From an uncultured Collinsella sp. (GTDB taxonomy: Bacteria; Actinomycetota; Coriobacteriia; Coriobacteriales; Coriobacteriaceae), in contig CABQNA010000033.1 of NCBI GenBank assembly GCA_902465425.1, positions 1 through 11,127 on the forward strand: a stretch of DNA of 11,127 bases, in the 5' to 3' direction. Shown in pieces: positions 1 through 6,166 of this stretch. Position 1 is the first letter of the stretch, and each line of letters starts with the position of its first letter. A program made the position numbers and the translations under genes. Under the pieces are notes generated by a model that was given only the letters and a program-made list of their open reading frames with translations, had not been told where the DNA came from and searched no databases.

Positions 1-783
1 CGAGGCAAAGGCCACCACGCGGTCCTCGGTGCCCGCCGCGTGAGCGAGGTCAAAGATGTTTGCGAGCTCGTCGGTCTCATCGTACAGGTCGTGCACGCAG
101 TAGGCGTTGTCCCAGAAGATGCGGAAATCGGGCGCGGCCGTGGGCATCTCGACCAGGCGGCGCACAGTGTCCTCGCTAAAGGTGATGCCCGTGGGGTTTG
201 AATACTTGGGCACGCACCAGATACCCTTGATGGAATCGTCGGCGGCAACGAGGCGCTCGATCTCGTCCATGTCGGGGCCGTTGTCGGTCATCGCAACGGG
301 GACGTTCTCGATGCCCAAGTCGGCGGTGATGCCAAAGTGGCGGTCGTAGCCGGGCACCGGGCACAGGAACTTAACCTTCTTGCCGTCGTGCGCGGCCTCG
401 TAAGCCTCCCAAGGATCGCTGCCGCACGAGCCGCAGCGCCAGAACACGCCGGCGATGTCATGCTCGATCAAAAGGCTCGACGAACCCAGCACGAGCGTCT
501 GCTCGGCGGGGCAGCCCAGGAACTCCCCTGCCAACTTGCGTGCCGAGGGAATGCCCTCGAAGCAGCCGTAATTGGAGCAGTCGACGTTGCCGTCGTGCAA
601 ATCGGCGTCGGCATTGAGGATGTCGAGCATGGGGCGCGAGATGTCCACCTGGGAGGGCGACGGCTTGCCGCGCGCCATATCGAGCGCCAGGCCCTTGGCC
701 TTGACCTCGGCGACCTCGGCTTTGAGCGCCTCGATGGCGGCATCGAGTTCGGTGGTTTCCATCTTCTGGTAGATCGTCTGCAT
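1..783 (-). CDS. PLP-dependent class I/II aminotransferase, 5' part (C-terminus outside window)
   Basis: The frame stays open from the ATG at 781-783 to base 1, giving 261 N-terminal residues. Visible motifs are ARGKPS (37-42), NYGCFEG (71-77), GSSSL (100-104, the expected cofactor-phosphate loop), PGYDRH (144-149, Tyr stacking on the ring), KYSNPTG (193-199, the NPTG motif) and DNAY (225-228, Asp contacting the pyridine nitrogen). This is a fold-type I aminotransferase. The early ARGKPS block resembles the Aminotran_MocR family (Pfam PF12897), which includes type Ic aspartate aminotransferases of Gram-positive bacteria, so aspartate is a plausible amino donor; that substrate is inferred. The visible part ends in ..VAFAS, so the catalytic Lys (usually in an SxSK-type motif) should lie just past the window edge. 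A GAAAGG ribosome binding site sits 7 nt before the ATG. The gene is divergent from the small gene at 933. Confidence 0.88.
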   Translation of the reverse strand, partial: MQTIYQKMETTELDAAIEALKAEVAEVKAKGLALDMARGKPSPSQVDISRPMLDILNADADLHDGNVDCSNYGCFEGIPSARKLAGEFLGCPAEQTLVLGSSSLLIEHDIAGVFWRCGSCGSDPWEAYEAAHDGKKVKFLCPVPGYDRHFGITADLGIENVPVAMTDNGPDMDEIERLVAADDSIKGIWCVPKYSNPTGITFSEDTVRRLVEMPTAAPDFRIFWDNAYCVHDLYDETDELANIFDLAHAAGTEDRVVAFAS

Positions 784-824
784 GGGTGCGACCTTTCGCA
801 AAGCGGGACGTTGCAGTTCGTCTA

Positions 825-830
825 AGTATA
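825..830 (-). promoter_or_regulatory. -10 box of the aminotransferase promoter
   Basis: On the minus strand the hexamer reads TATACT, about 41 nt before the ATG at 783, which predicts a leader of roughly 35 nt. No good -35 hexamer is seen at 16-18 nt (ATAACG at 17). A 7-bp inverted repeat, ACGTTGC at 808-814 and GCAACGT at 844-850, brackets the box and could be an operator or chance. The same TATACT hexamer recurs upstream of pcrA and gntR in this window. Confidence 0.5.
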
Positions 831-921
831 GACCGCCACCGCCGCAACGTTATGAAGCCGTGATAGATTAAGTCCATCGCAATAAATTACGAATCGCCGC
901 GCATGCCGGCGTGGGGCGCCC

Positions 922-928
922 AAGGAGG
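922..928 (+). promoter_or_regulatory. ribosome binding site deciding the start at 933
   Basis: AAGGAGG lies 4 nt before the ATG at 933 and inside the longer reading frame that opens at ATG 903. This supports 933 as the true start and leaves no good site for 903. Confidence 0.65.
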
Positions 929-932
929 CACT

Positions 933-1187
933 ATGGAGTATGGATCGTTCCAGGCCGAGGAATTCGGCGACCTGCAGCGCCTGGTCGACGGACTGTTTTA
1001 CGACCGCCACGCCATCGACCGCCTGGACCTAATCGTACAGGCCGAAATCTTGGACCTGGCACCCGATCTCATGGAGATCGTCAACCTGCTACCGCCCGGC
1101 TATTACGACCGCCAGTCACTTTGCGACCAACTCAACTCCGCCTTGGCCGCCCACGGCTGGGGCGCCGTCTACGGAACGGTGGAATAG
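933..1187 (+). CDS. small conserved-looking protein of unknown function, 84 aa
   Basis: I do not recognise this protein. The ATG at 933 follows a strong AAGGAGG at 922-928 with 4 nt spacing, which favours it over the in-frame ATG at 903 that has no such site. The product starts MEYGSFQAEEFGDL, ends GWGAVYGTVE, and is acidic, with no signal peptide, membrane segment or cysteine cluster. It looks mostly helical (residues 10-60, rich in Leu, Asp and Glu). An LLPPGYYDRQSLCDQLN stretch around 53-69 suggests a folded, selected protein. Codon use resembles the neighbouring genes. It stands alone between a divergent aminotransferase and a palindromic repeat. A cytosolic role is inferred from composition only. 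Confidence 0.72.
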   Translation: MEYGSFQAEEFGDLQRLVDGLFYDRHAIDRLDLIVQAEILDLAPDLMEIVNLLPPGYYDRQSLCDQLNSALAAHGWGAVYGTVE

Positions 1188-1190
1188 CCC

Positions 1191-1359
1191 TAGTCATTGG
1201 GGACGTTCTTAAACGACTAGTTGTTGGGGACAGTCTTCCCAGATGGCATGTGGCACTTGGGGACACTCCCCAAGTGCCGGCAGTTTGGGACGGTCCTTTT
1301 CGGCCGCTCGCAAAGAGTGTCCCTCTCGACTAGTCATTTAAGAACGTCCCCAATGACTA
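1191..1359. repeat. REP/BIME-like nested palindrome with GGGGAC motifs
   Basis: Outer arms 1191-1223 and 1327-1359 are reverse complements over 33 nt with two mismatches. Each carries TCATTGGGGACGTTCTTAAA or its complement, with one C/T difference just beyond. Inside, 1252-1263 and 1267-1278 form a perfect 12-bp stem (GGCACTTGGGGA) with a 3-nt loop. The motif GGGGAC occurs at 1199-1204, 1226-1231 and 1259-1264, GGGAC at 1287-1291, and its complement at 1319-1323 and 1346-1351. Families of palindromes with such motifs are known near REP-associated tyrosine (Y1, IS200-like) transposases, which mobilise them in trans. No transposase gene is in this window, so this would be a non-autonomous copy. 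It begins 4 nt after the stop of the small gene and ends at the terminator stem. Confidence 0.72.
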
Positions 1360-1396
1360 AAACGCCGCCTGTGATGGTGTTCACAGGCGGCGTTTT
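1359..1396. terminator. bidirectional intrinsic terminator, small gene / nhaA
   Basis: A perfect 16-bp stem (1359-1374 with 1381-1396) has a 6-nt loop TGGTGT. Its arms begin with AAAA and end with TTTT, so a U-run follows the GC stem on either strand. It lies 18 nt past the nhaA stop (minus strand). It can also end plus-strand transcripts of the 933-1187 gene after the palindromic repeat. Confidence 0.87.
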
Positions 1397-1413
1397 CAAA
1401 CTTGCATGTGCTT

Positions 1414-2772
1414 TTACTCGCCCTTGGGCGCGGGGTGTTTGCAGACCACACTCATGTAGATCATGCCGAGCACGGCCGCGGTGACAGAACCGGCAAGAAT
1501 GGCGGCCTTGGCAGCCAGAACCTCAAACTGGGCCGTCGGGAAAGCAAGGCCGCTAATGAGAATCGACATGGTAAAGCCGATACCGCCCAGAATGCCCACG
1601 CCGGCGATCATATGCCAGTTGACGTTGTGCGGCAGCTCACAAGCCTTGAGCTTAACCAGGGCGAACGTCATGCCAAAGATGCCGATCGGCTTGCCCAGCA
1701 GCATGCCAAAGTACACGCCGAGCGTCACCGGGTCGGTGAGTAGCGTGCTCATGTCCACGCCCACCAGGCGAACCTGCGCGTTGACGAACGCGAAGATCGG
1801 CAGGATCACAAAGTTGACCGGCGTGGAGATCAGGCGCTCCATGCGGATGAGCGGCGGGGTCACGCGGTGCATGACGCGCTCGACCTTGGTGGTCGAGACG
1901 GTAAAGTCATGCTGGCCCAGGATGTGCGCCTCGTCATCGTAGCGGTCATCGAGCAGCGGCAGGCACTCCCCCAACCAATCGGTAAGGCTGTCGAGTTTAA
2001 CACCGCACTTGGCCGGGATGGTAAAGGCCAAGATGACGCCAGCAAGCGTGGCATGTACGCCGCTCTTGAACATGCAGAACCACAGCAGCAGACCCAGTAC
2101 CGAATACGGGGCAAGGCGGTAATGTTGCGTCTTGTTGAGCCACACGAGCGCGCAGGTCACAAGCGCGGCGGCGCCCAACCAAAACGGATTGGGGCTCTGA
2201 CCGTAGAAGATGGCGATGGCGGCGATGGAAATGAGGTCGTCGGCGATGGCGAGCGTCGAGAAGAACACGCGCACGCCGTTGGGCACGCGATTGCCCAAAA
2301 GCGACAGCACGCCCAGCGCAAAGGCAATATCGGTTGCCATGGGAATGGCCCAGCCGTTGTGCGCGCCGGCATGGTTAAAGATCAGGTAGATGCAGGCGGG
2401 AACGACGACGCCACCCACGGCCGCCAGCATGGGAAGCATAGCCTGGCGCGGGTTTTTGAGCTCGCCGACCGTCATCTCATACTTAAGCTCAATGCCCACC
2501 AGCAAAAAGAAAATCGCCATGAGGAAGTCGTTGACGAATAGTTCAACGGTGAGACCGGCCGTAAGGTTGCCCAGACCCACATACAGCGGGGTCTCCAAAA
2601 AGTGATGGATGGCTTCGTAGGCATCGGTATTGGCGCAAATGACGGCGGCGATGGCGGCGAAGACCATGACGGCGGCGGAAATCGTGCCGTTCTCGGCGAT
2701 GCGCTCCCAGATGTCGTGGCGCTCAAAACGCTTGCGCTCACGAACGTTGAACAGCTGCTCAGTTGCTGCCAT
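1414..2772 (-). CDS. nhaA: Na+/H+ antiporter NhaA
   Basis: This 452-aa inner-membrane protein exchanges cytoplasmic Na+ for external H+, supporting pH and sodium homeostasis. The family fingerprint is clear: ATDIAFALG with Thr147-Asp148, LAIADDL with the ion-binding pair Asp178-Asp179 (D163/D164 of the E. coli protein), and LGKPIG with Lys361 (K300 equivalent). About twelve hydrophobic segments run from residue 30 to 445, with GILGGIGFTMSI near 393-405. It is longer than the 388-aa E. coli protein. Much of the excess is a hydrophilic, acidic stretch at roughly 262-308, a cytoplasmic loop of the kind found in Gram-positive homologues. The ATG at 2772 has GAAAGGAG 6 nt upstream. The gene is monocistronic, with its own terminator at 1359-1396 and the pyrophosphatase terminator upstream. 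Confidence 0.96.
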   Translation of the reverse strand: MAATEQLFNVRERKRFERHDIWERIAENGTISAAVMVFAAIAAVICANTDAYEAIHHFLETPLYVGLGNLTAGLTVELFVNDFLMAIFFLLVGIELKYEMTVGELKNPRQAMLPMLAAVGGVVVPACIYLIFNHAGAHNGWAIPMATDIAFALGVLSLLGNRVPNGVRVFFSTLAIADDLISIAAIAIFYGQSPNPFWLGAAALVTCALVWLNKTQHYRLAPYSVLGLLLWFCMFKSGVHATLAGVILAFTIPAKCGVKLDSLTDWLGECLPLLDDRYDDEAHILGQHDFTVSTTKVERVMHRVTPPLIRMERLISTPVNFVILPIFAFVNAQVRLVGVDMSTLLTDPVTLGVYFGMLLGKPIGIFGMTFALVKLKACELPHNVNWHMIAGVGILGGIGFTMSILISGLAFPTAQFEVLAAKAAILAGSVTAAVLGMIYMSVVCKHPAPKGE

Positions 2773-2786
2773 GGGCGGCTCCTTTC

Positions 2787-2802
2787 ACGGGAAAGCTCCC
2801 GT
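2787..2802 (-). promoter_or_regulatory. small hairpin next to the nhaA ribosome binding site
   Basis: ACGGGA (2787-2792) and TCCCGT (2797-2802) form a 6-bp stem with an AAGC loop in the nhaA leader, directly abutting the GAAAGGAG site. It could influence translation; this is inference from position only. The remaining leader (2803-2980) has no clear -35/-10 pair that I can support. Confidence 0.3.
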
Positions 2803-2980
2803 CTTAAAAAAGCACGGCCCGCCCAAGTGGCGGCGCCGCGCTCTAACGTATTACGCTTGCATCTAGCCTACCCTGCACGACAAGCACGCAGGCGTGGCCG
2901 AAAAGCGGAACCACAGGTTGAACATTATTTGCTCAACGGCACGGGCACACCTGTCCAAGAAACGGCGTAGCGCCGTGCAC

Positions 2981-3020
2981 AAAAAACGACCGGAGCGCGG
3001 GACGTCCGCGATCCGGTCGT
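2981..3020 (-). terminator. intrinsic terminator of the pyrophosphatase gene
   Basis: On the minus strand, a stem with outer 9 bp (2986-2994 with 3012-3020) and inner 5 bp (2996-3000 with 3006-3010) around one mismatch and a 5-nt loop is followed by six T residues (2981-2986). It lies about 20 nt past the stop at 3040. Confidence 0.87.
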
Positions 3021-3039
3021 GGCGTTTGGTCAACTAAAC

Positions 3040-3963
3040 CTAGCAGGCGGCCATGATGGGGGCAGCGACCTGCTTCTTACGGGAGAGGACGCCCGGCATC
3101 CAGACGCCGTCGTGCTCGTCGGCAATGCCCAGGCCCTTCTGAGCAGCCTCGGTCTCGCCCTCGAGCAGGACCTGCGAGCCCTCCTCCATGATGTCGGTGA
3201 TGCACAGGACAATGCCGTCGGCGCCCTTCTCGGCGGCGTAGGCGCGCATGGCCTCGCGAATCTCGTCAATCATGCCGAGTGCGCGGGTCTTGTCGACAGT
3301 CTCGTACTGGCCGATGAGCAGCTTCTTGCCGGCGGGCTCGAACATCTTGATGTCGTTGCCGACCATCTCGGCTGCGGTGAAGGAGCCGGACGGACGGGTG
3401 AGGAAGACCTCCATGCCAAACTTGACCGGGTCGACGCCCACCTGCTCGCCGAGCTTGGCGGCGACGGCGCGGTCGACATCGGTGGTGGTGGGGCTCTTGA
3501 GCATGAGCGTGTCGGTCATCATGGCCGAGAGCAGCAGCTTGGCCTGAACGTCGGAAAGCTCAACGCCGAGCACGCCGGCGAGCTTGGTGACGATGGTGCA
3601 GCTGGAGCCCCAGGGCAGGCAGATGTAGTGCAGCGGGCCGGCGGTCTCGAAGTCGCCGATGCGGTGATGATCGACAACGCCAAAGACCGTGGCGTCCTTA
3701 AGGCCGGCGACGGACTGGGCAGACTCGTTGTGGTCGGTGAGGACGACGAGCTGACCGGCCTCGACGGAATCAATCACGCGGGGCTCGGCAATGCCAGCGT
3801 CGGCGAGCAGCTTGGCGGACTCGGCCGGAAGCTGGCCCAGAGCGCAAGCCTCGTAGGTGTTGCCGGCATACTCAACCTGGTTGAGCAGCTGGGACAGGAC
3901 GACGGCGCTCATGATGGCGTCGTTATCGGGGTTCTGGTGACCAAAGACAAGAACGTTTGCCAT
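3040..3963 (-). CDS. ppaC: manganese-dependent inorganic pyrophosphatase (family II, DHH superfamily)
   Basis: It hydrolyses pyrophosphate to two phosphates in the cytosol, pulling nucleic-acid, protein and sugar-nucleotide synthesis forward. The product is 307 aa, the normal length for the short form without CBS or DRTGG inserts (the B. subtilis enzyme has 309). Metal ligands are visible: His9, Asp13 and Asp15 in GHQNPDND, Asp77 in LTDHNE, the Asp98-His99-His100 DHH motif and Asp151 in MMTDTL. The C-terminal DHHA2 domain carries the substrate-binding SRKKQ motif (294-298). The ATG at 3963 has GGAGG about 8 nt upstream. The gene lies 121 nt downstream of the co-directional ROK kinase. That gap holds only a weak hairpin and a possible -10 TACCAT (minus strand, 4002-4007), so the gene may have its own promoter as well as read-through. 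Confidence 0.97.
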   Translation of the reverse strand: MANVLVFGHQNPDNDAIMSAVVLSQLLNQVEYAGNTYEACALGQLPAESAKLLADAGIAEPRVIDSVEAGQLVVLTDHNESAQSVAGLKDATVFGVVDHHRIGDFETAGPLHYICLPWGSSCTIVTKLAGVLGVELSDVQAKLLLSAMMTDTLMLKSPTTTDVDRAVAAKLGEQVGVDPVKFGMEVFLTRPSGSFTAAEMVGNDIKMFEPAGKKLLIGQYETVDKTRALGMIDEIREAMRAYAAEKGADGIVLCITDIMEEGSQVLLEGETEAAQKGLGIADEHDGVWMPGVLSRKKQVAAPIMAAC

Positions 3964-4084
3964 GGATATCCTCCACTTGATATGTGTACTTGGACGTAGC
4001 TATGGTAGCACGCCGATGCCGAGCCTTCGCAGACGGAAGGGCCACGGCATATTTTGGGGCGCAGCCTTGGCCTCCTTGCACCAG

Positions 4085-5038
4085 CTATTTACCGGCAGCG
4101 CGCAGGGCTACGTAGGCGGCACCGATGATGCCGGCGTCGTTTCCGAGCGAAGCGACCTTAATGGGCGTCTCGCGCGAGGCGGAAAGCGCGTACTGCTTAA
4201 AGTGCTCGCGAACCTTGTCGAGGTAGACATCGGCCGAGGCGGAGGCGCCGCCGCCGATGAGGAACATCTCGGGATCAACCACGTTGGCAATAAGCGCCAG
4301 TGCGCGGCCGAGATAGTCGGCCATGGTATCGGCCGCGGCCAGCGCGAGCTTGTCGCCCTCGCGACAAGCCTGGAACACGTCCTTGGAATCGGAGGGGCCG
4401 GTGAGCTCGATGGGCTCGACGCCCGCCTTCTTGCACTCGGCAAGGTAGTTGCTCACCACGCCGGTGGCGCTGGAATACTGCTCCAGGTGGCCATGGCCGC
4501 CGCAGCCGCAGGTGCGCTCCTCGGCCGGGTTCAGGCACATGTGGCCAATCTCGCCGCCAGCACCCACAACGCCCGATACCACGTCGCCGTTAACGATAAC
4601 GCCGCCGCCCACGCCGGTACCAATGGTGACCATCACCACGTTCTGTACGCCCTTGGCAGAGCCGAGCCAGGCCTCGCCCATAGCAGCAGCGTTGGCGTCG
4701 TTCTCGTACTTAACGACCGCATCGGGGCAGTGCTCCTGGATGGCGATCTTGAGCTCGGGCAAGTTGATGGCGATGTTCGCCTTGACCTTGGCATCGCCCG
4801 ATGCCGGGATGGGGCACGGAACGGCCAGGCCAATGCCCGACACAAAGGCACGCGGAATCTGGGCCTTGGCGACCACCTGGTCGATAGCCTCGGTCACCGC
4901 GGCAAAGCCCGCAGCGTCAACGATGGGAGGCGTGGGCACGCTGGCCTTGGCAAGCAGGTTTCCGTCCTCATCGAACAGACCCTCCTTGACCGAGGTGCCG
5001 CCGACGTCAATGCCGATGTAGTACTGCTTAGGTTCCAT
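4085..5038 (-). CDS. ROK-family sugar kinase, probable glucokinase
   Basis: It phosphorylates a hexose, most likely glucose to glucose-6-phosphate, with ATP in the cytosol. The 317-aa product has the phosphate-binding DVGGT (11-15), ENDANAAA with catalytic Asp114 (112-119), TIGTGVGGG (138-146), GEIGHM (162-167) with Glu163 and His166, and the ROK zinc region CGCGGHGHLE (177-186). In that region the usual CxCGxxGCxE has His184 in place of the third Cys; His can ligate zinc, so activity is not excluded. A longer open frame reaches 5104, but the ATG at 5038 was chosen because it starts right before the conserved kinase core and has GAAAGG 9 nt upstream. Length fits the family (about 315-320). 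It is divergent from gntR and manA, which suits hexose use. Exact sugar specificity (glucose, mannose or fructose) cannot be read from sequence alone. Confidence 0.9.
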   Translation of the reverse strand: MEPKQYYIGIDVGGTSVKEGLFDEDGNLLAKASVPTPPIVDAAGFAAVTEAIDQVVAKAQIPRAFVSGIGLAVPCPIPASGDAKVKANIAINLPELKIAIQEHCPDAVVKYENDANAAAMGEAWLGSAKGVQNVVMVTIGTGVGGGVIVNGDVVSGVVGAGGEIGHMCLNPAEERTCGCGGHGHLEQYSSATGVVSNYLAECKKAGVEPIELTGPSDSKDVFQACREGDKLALAAADTMADYLGRALALIANVVDPEMFLIGGGASASADVYLDKVREHFKQYALSASRETPIKVASLGNDAGIIGAAYVALRAAGK

Positions 5039-5092
5039 GGGAGCCCGCCTTTCTCGTTTAAACATTGCCTGTATGGTACCGCTCCCAAGGCA

Positions 5093-5132
5093 AAAACCTA
5101 CCAAAAAGGACAGGTTTGTTTTGGCAGGTTTT
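5093..5132. repeat. operator-like inverted repeat upstream of the ROK kinase
   Basis: AAAACCTACCAAAA (5093-5106) and TTTTGGCAGGTTTT (5119-5132) are reverse complements with one mismatch (a G-U pair in one transcript) around a 12-nt spacer that holds a further CAGGTTT. It may be a regulator binding site or, read on the minus strand where Ts follow the stem, an attenuator in the kinase leader. Confidence 0.5.
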
Positions 5133-5332
5133 ATCTGGGGAAGCGCAGAGTACGAGATTCGGTTCGCTGGGTGTTATATCGGTTCGGCCCCGTCCTCGGA
5201 CCGATCATTTCTCAACACGACACTACTCAGATGTTTATCATTTAAAACGCTCTAATTTTACAAGCGGGGCGACTTTTAATTTTATCTTTCTCGAACTTTT
5301 CAATAACTCAATAGAGATACTTAGGTGTTGAC

Positions 5333-5338
5333 TATACT
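5333..5338 (+). promoter_or_regulatory. -10 box of the gntR-manA promoter
   Basis: TATACT ends 36 nt before the TTG start at 5375, giving a leader of about 30 nt. It directly overlaps a TTGACT at 5328-5333 that looks like a -35 but has no good -10 at 16-18 nt (CAATCA). The AT-rich run upstream may help recruit polymerase. TATACT matches the -10 boxes proposed for two other genes here. Confidence 0.45.
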
Positions 5339-5360
5339 TTCTTTTATTCTCAATCAAGTT

Positions 5361-5370
5361 GGAAAGGAGG
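5361..5370 (+). promoter_or_regulatory. strong ribosome binding site deciding the TTG start of gntR
   Basis: GGAAAGGAGG stands 4 nt before TTG 5375. No ATG or GTG follows until well inside the conserved DNA-binding domain, so this site fixes the start on the rarer TTG codon. Confidence 0.75.
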
Positions 5371-5374
5371 TTCC

Positions 5375-6094
5375 TTGATTCCCAAATACGAGGCGATAGC
5401 TGCAGATATTCGTCGAAGTATTGAGGATGGCGCTCTTAAACCGGGTGACAAGCTTCCCACCGTCGTTGAGTTCTGCGAGCTCTATAGCGTTTCAAAAATC
5501 ACCGTCAAACGAGCTATTGAACAAATCACCGAGGAAGGTCTTATTACCAGCCGACGCGGATCGGGTACCTACGTTAAGGACACGGCGGGACTTCCCGGCC
5601 AGGCGTTTTTCCAGGGCAAAAACGACCGTGCCCAGGGTTTTTCGTATGAGCATCGCGGGGAGAAGGTGACCTCGGTGGTCTACGATTTCTCGATCGTCAA
5701 TCCACCGGCAGAGGTTGCGACCCAGCTGGGAATGGCCGAGGATGACTTCGCCTATCACATCGTGCGCGTGCGCCAGGTCGACGAGAAGCCCATCGTCATC
5801 GAGTACACCTATATGCCGCTCGAACTGATCCCGGGCCTTAAAAAGAAGGACCTGTACGGATCGGTCTACGGCTTTATCCGCGAGCAATGCGGGCTGAAGA
5901 TTTCGAGCTTCCATCGCACCATCCGCGCCGTGGCGGCAACCGAGGAAGAAGCCGAACGCCTGGATACCAAACCCGGCTCTCCCCTGCTCGAACTCAACCA
6001 GATTGGCTTCTTGGATAGCGGCACCGCGTTTGAATATTCTATCTCGCACAACGTGGGCGACCGCTTTGAGCTGCACAACGTAACGCTGGCCTAG
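5375..6094 (+). CDS. GntR-family (HutC/UTRA subfamily) transcriptional regulator
   Basis: This 239-aa regulator has a winged helix-turn-helix at about residues 2-68, including PGDKLPTVVEFCELYSVS, TVKRAIEQI and the wing GSGTYV. A UTRA ligand-binding domain follows at about 88-235, with PPAEVATQLGM, VIEYTYMPLELIPG, and the closing EYSISHNVGDRFEL typical of HutC-type proteins. Such proteins usually repress genes for sugar or amino-acid use and release DNA on binding a (phospho)sugar or related ligand. Translation starts at TTG with a strong AAGGAGG; the short spacing (4 nt) is the only oddity. Position between a ROK kinase and co-directional manA suggests it controls hexose metabolism, including itself. 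The ligand is unknown; a hexose phosphate is the natural guess. Confidence 0.93.
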   Translation: MIPKYEAIAADIRRSIEDGALKPGDKLPTVVEFCELYSVSKITVKRAIEQITEEGLITSRRGSGTYVKDTAGLPGQAFFQGKNDRAQGFSYEHRGEKVTSVVYDFSIVNPPAEVATQLGMAEDDFAYHIVRVRQVDEKPIVIEYTYMPLELIPGLKKKDLYGSVYGFIREQCGLKISSFHRTIRAVAATEEEAERLDTKPGSPLLELNQIGFLDSGTAFEYSISHNVGDRFELHNVTLA

Positions 6095-6166
6095 TTTTGT
6101 AATCCGGTGGGTGCTCGTTTTGAGCTGTCTTACGCGGCACCCGCACAACCTTATGGGAGTATGCAC
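6095..6166 (+). other. gntR-manA spacer with possible leader hairpin
   Basis: The 72-nt gap has no terminator with a T-run, so co-transcription of the two genes is likely. GGGTGC (from 6111) can pair with GCACCC near 6137-6142, enclosing a smaller GCTC/GAGC hairpin; any regulatory role is speculative. Confidence 0.3.

Larger units (their letters stand above)
5039..5374. promoter_or_regulatory. divergent control region between the ROK kinase and gntR
   Basis: This 336-bp stretch has no credible gene. The kinase side holds a 14-bp inverted repeat at 5093-5132 and possible minus-strand -10 boxes TACCAT (near 5077) or TATAAC (5173-5178), none with a convincing -35. A 9-bp stem with one G-U pair (5178-5186 with 5197-5205) sits in the middle. 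From about 5205 to 5360 the DNA turns distinctly AT-rich compared with the rest of the window and leads into the gntR promoter. Such a bend-prone region is typical of regulated divergent promoters, and the GntR protein encoded next to it is the obvious candidate to bind here. Confidence 0.6.

Noticed and set aside
808..850. 7-bp inverted repeat around the aminotransferase -10 box taken as a firm operator
   Set aside because: With a 29-nt spacer, a 7-bp match is easily due to chance; kept only as a remark.
3019..3999. 326-codon plus-strand frame opposite the pyrophosphatase
   Set aside because: Shadow of ppaC; repetitive Gly/Leu/Asp composition and no ribosome binding site.
3962..5245. 427-codon plus-strand open frame opposite the ROK kinase
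   Set aside because: It is antisense to a clear kinase. Its Ala/Gly/His/Asp-rich translation is typical of a GC-rich shadow frame, with no recognisable domain.
5065..5331. 88-codon plus-strand frame upstream of gntR
   Set aside because: It runs from GC-rich into AT-rich sequence with no ribosome binding site or protein-like pattern, and it covers the probable control region.
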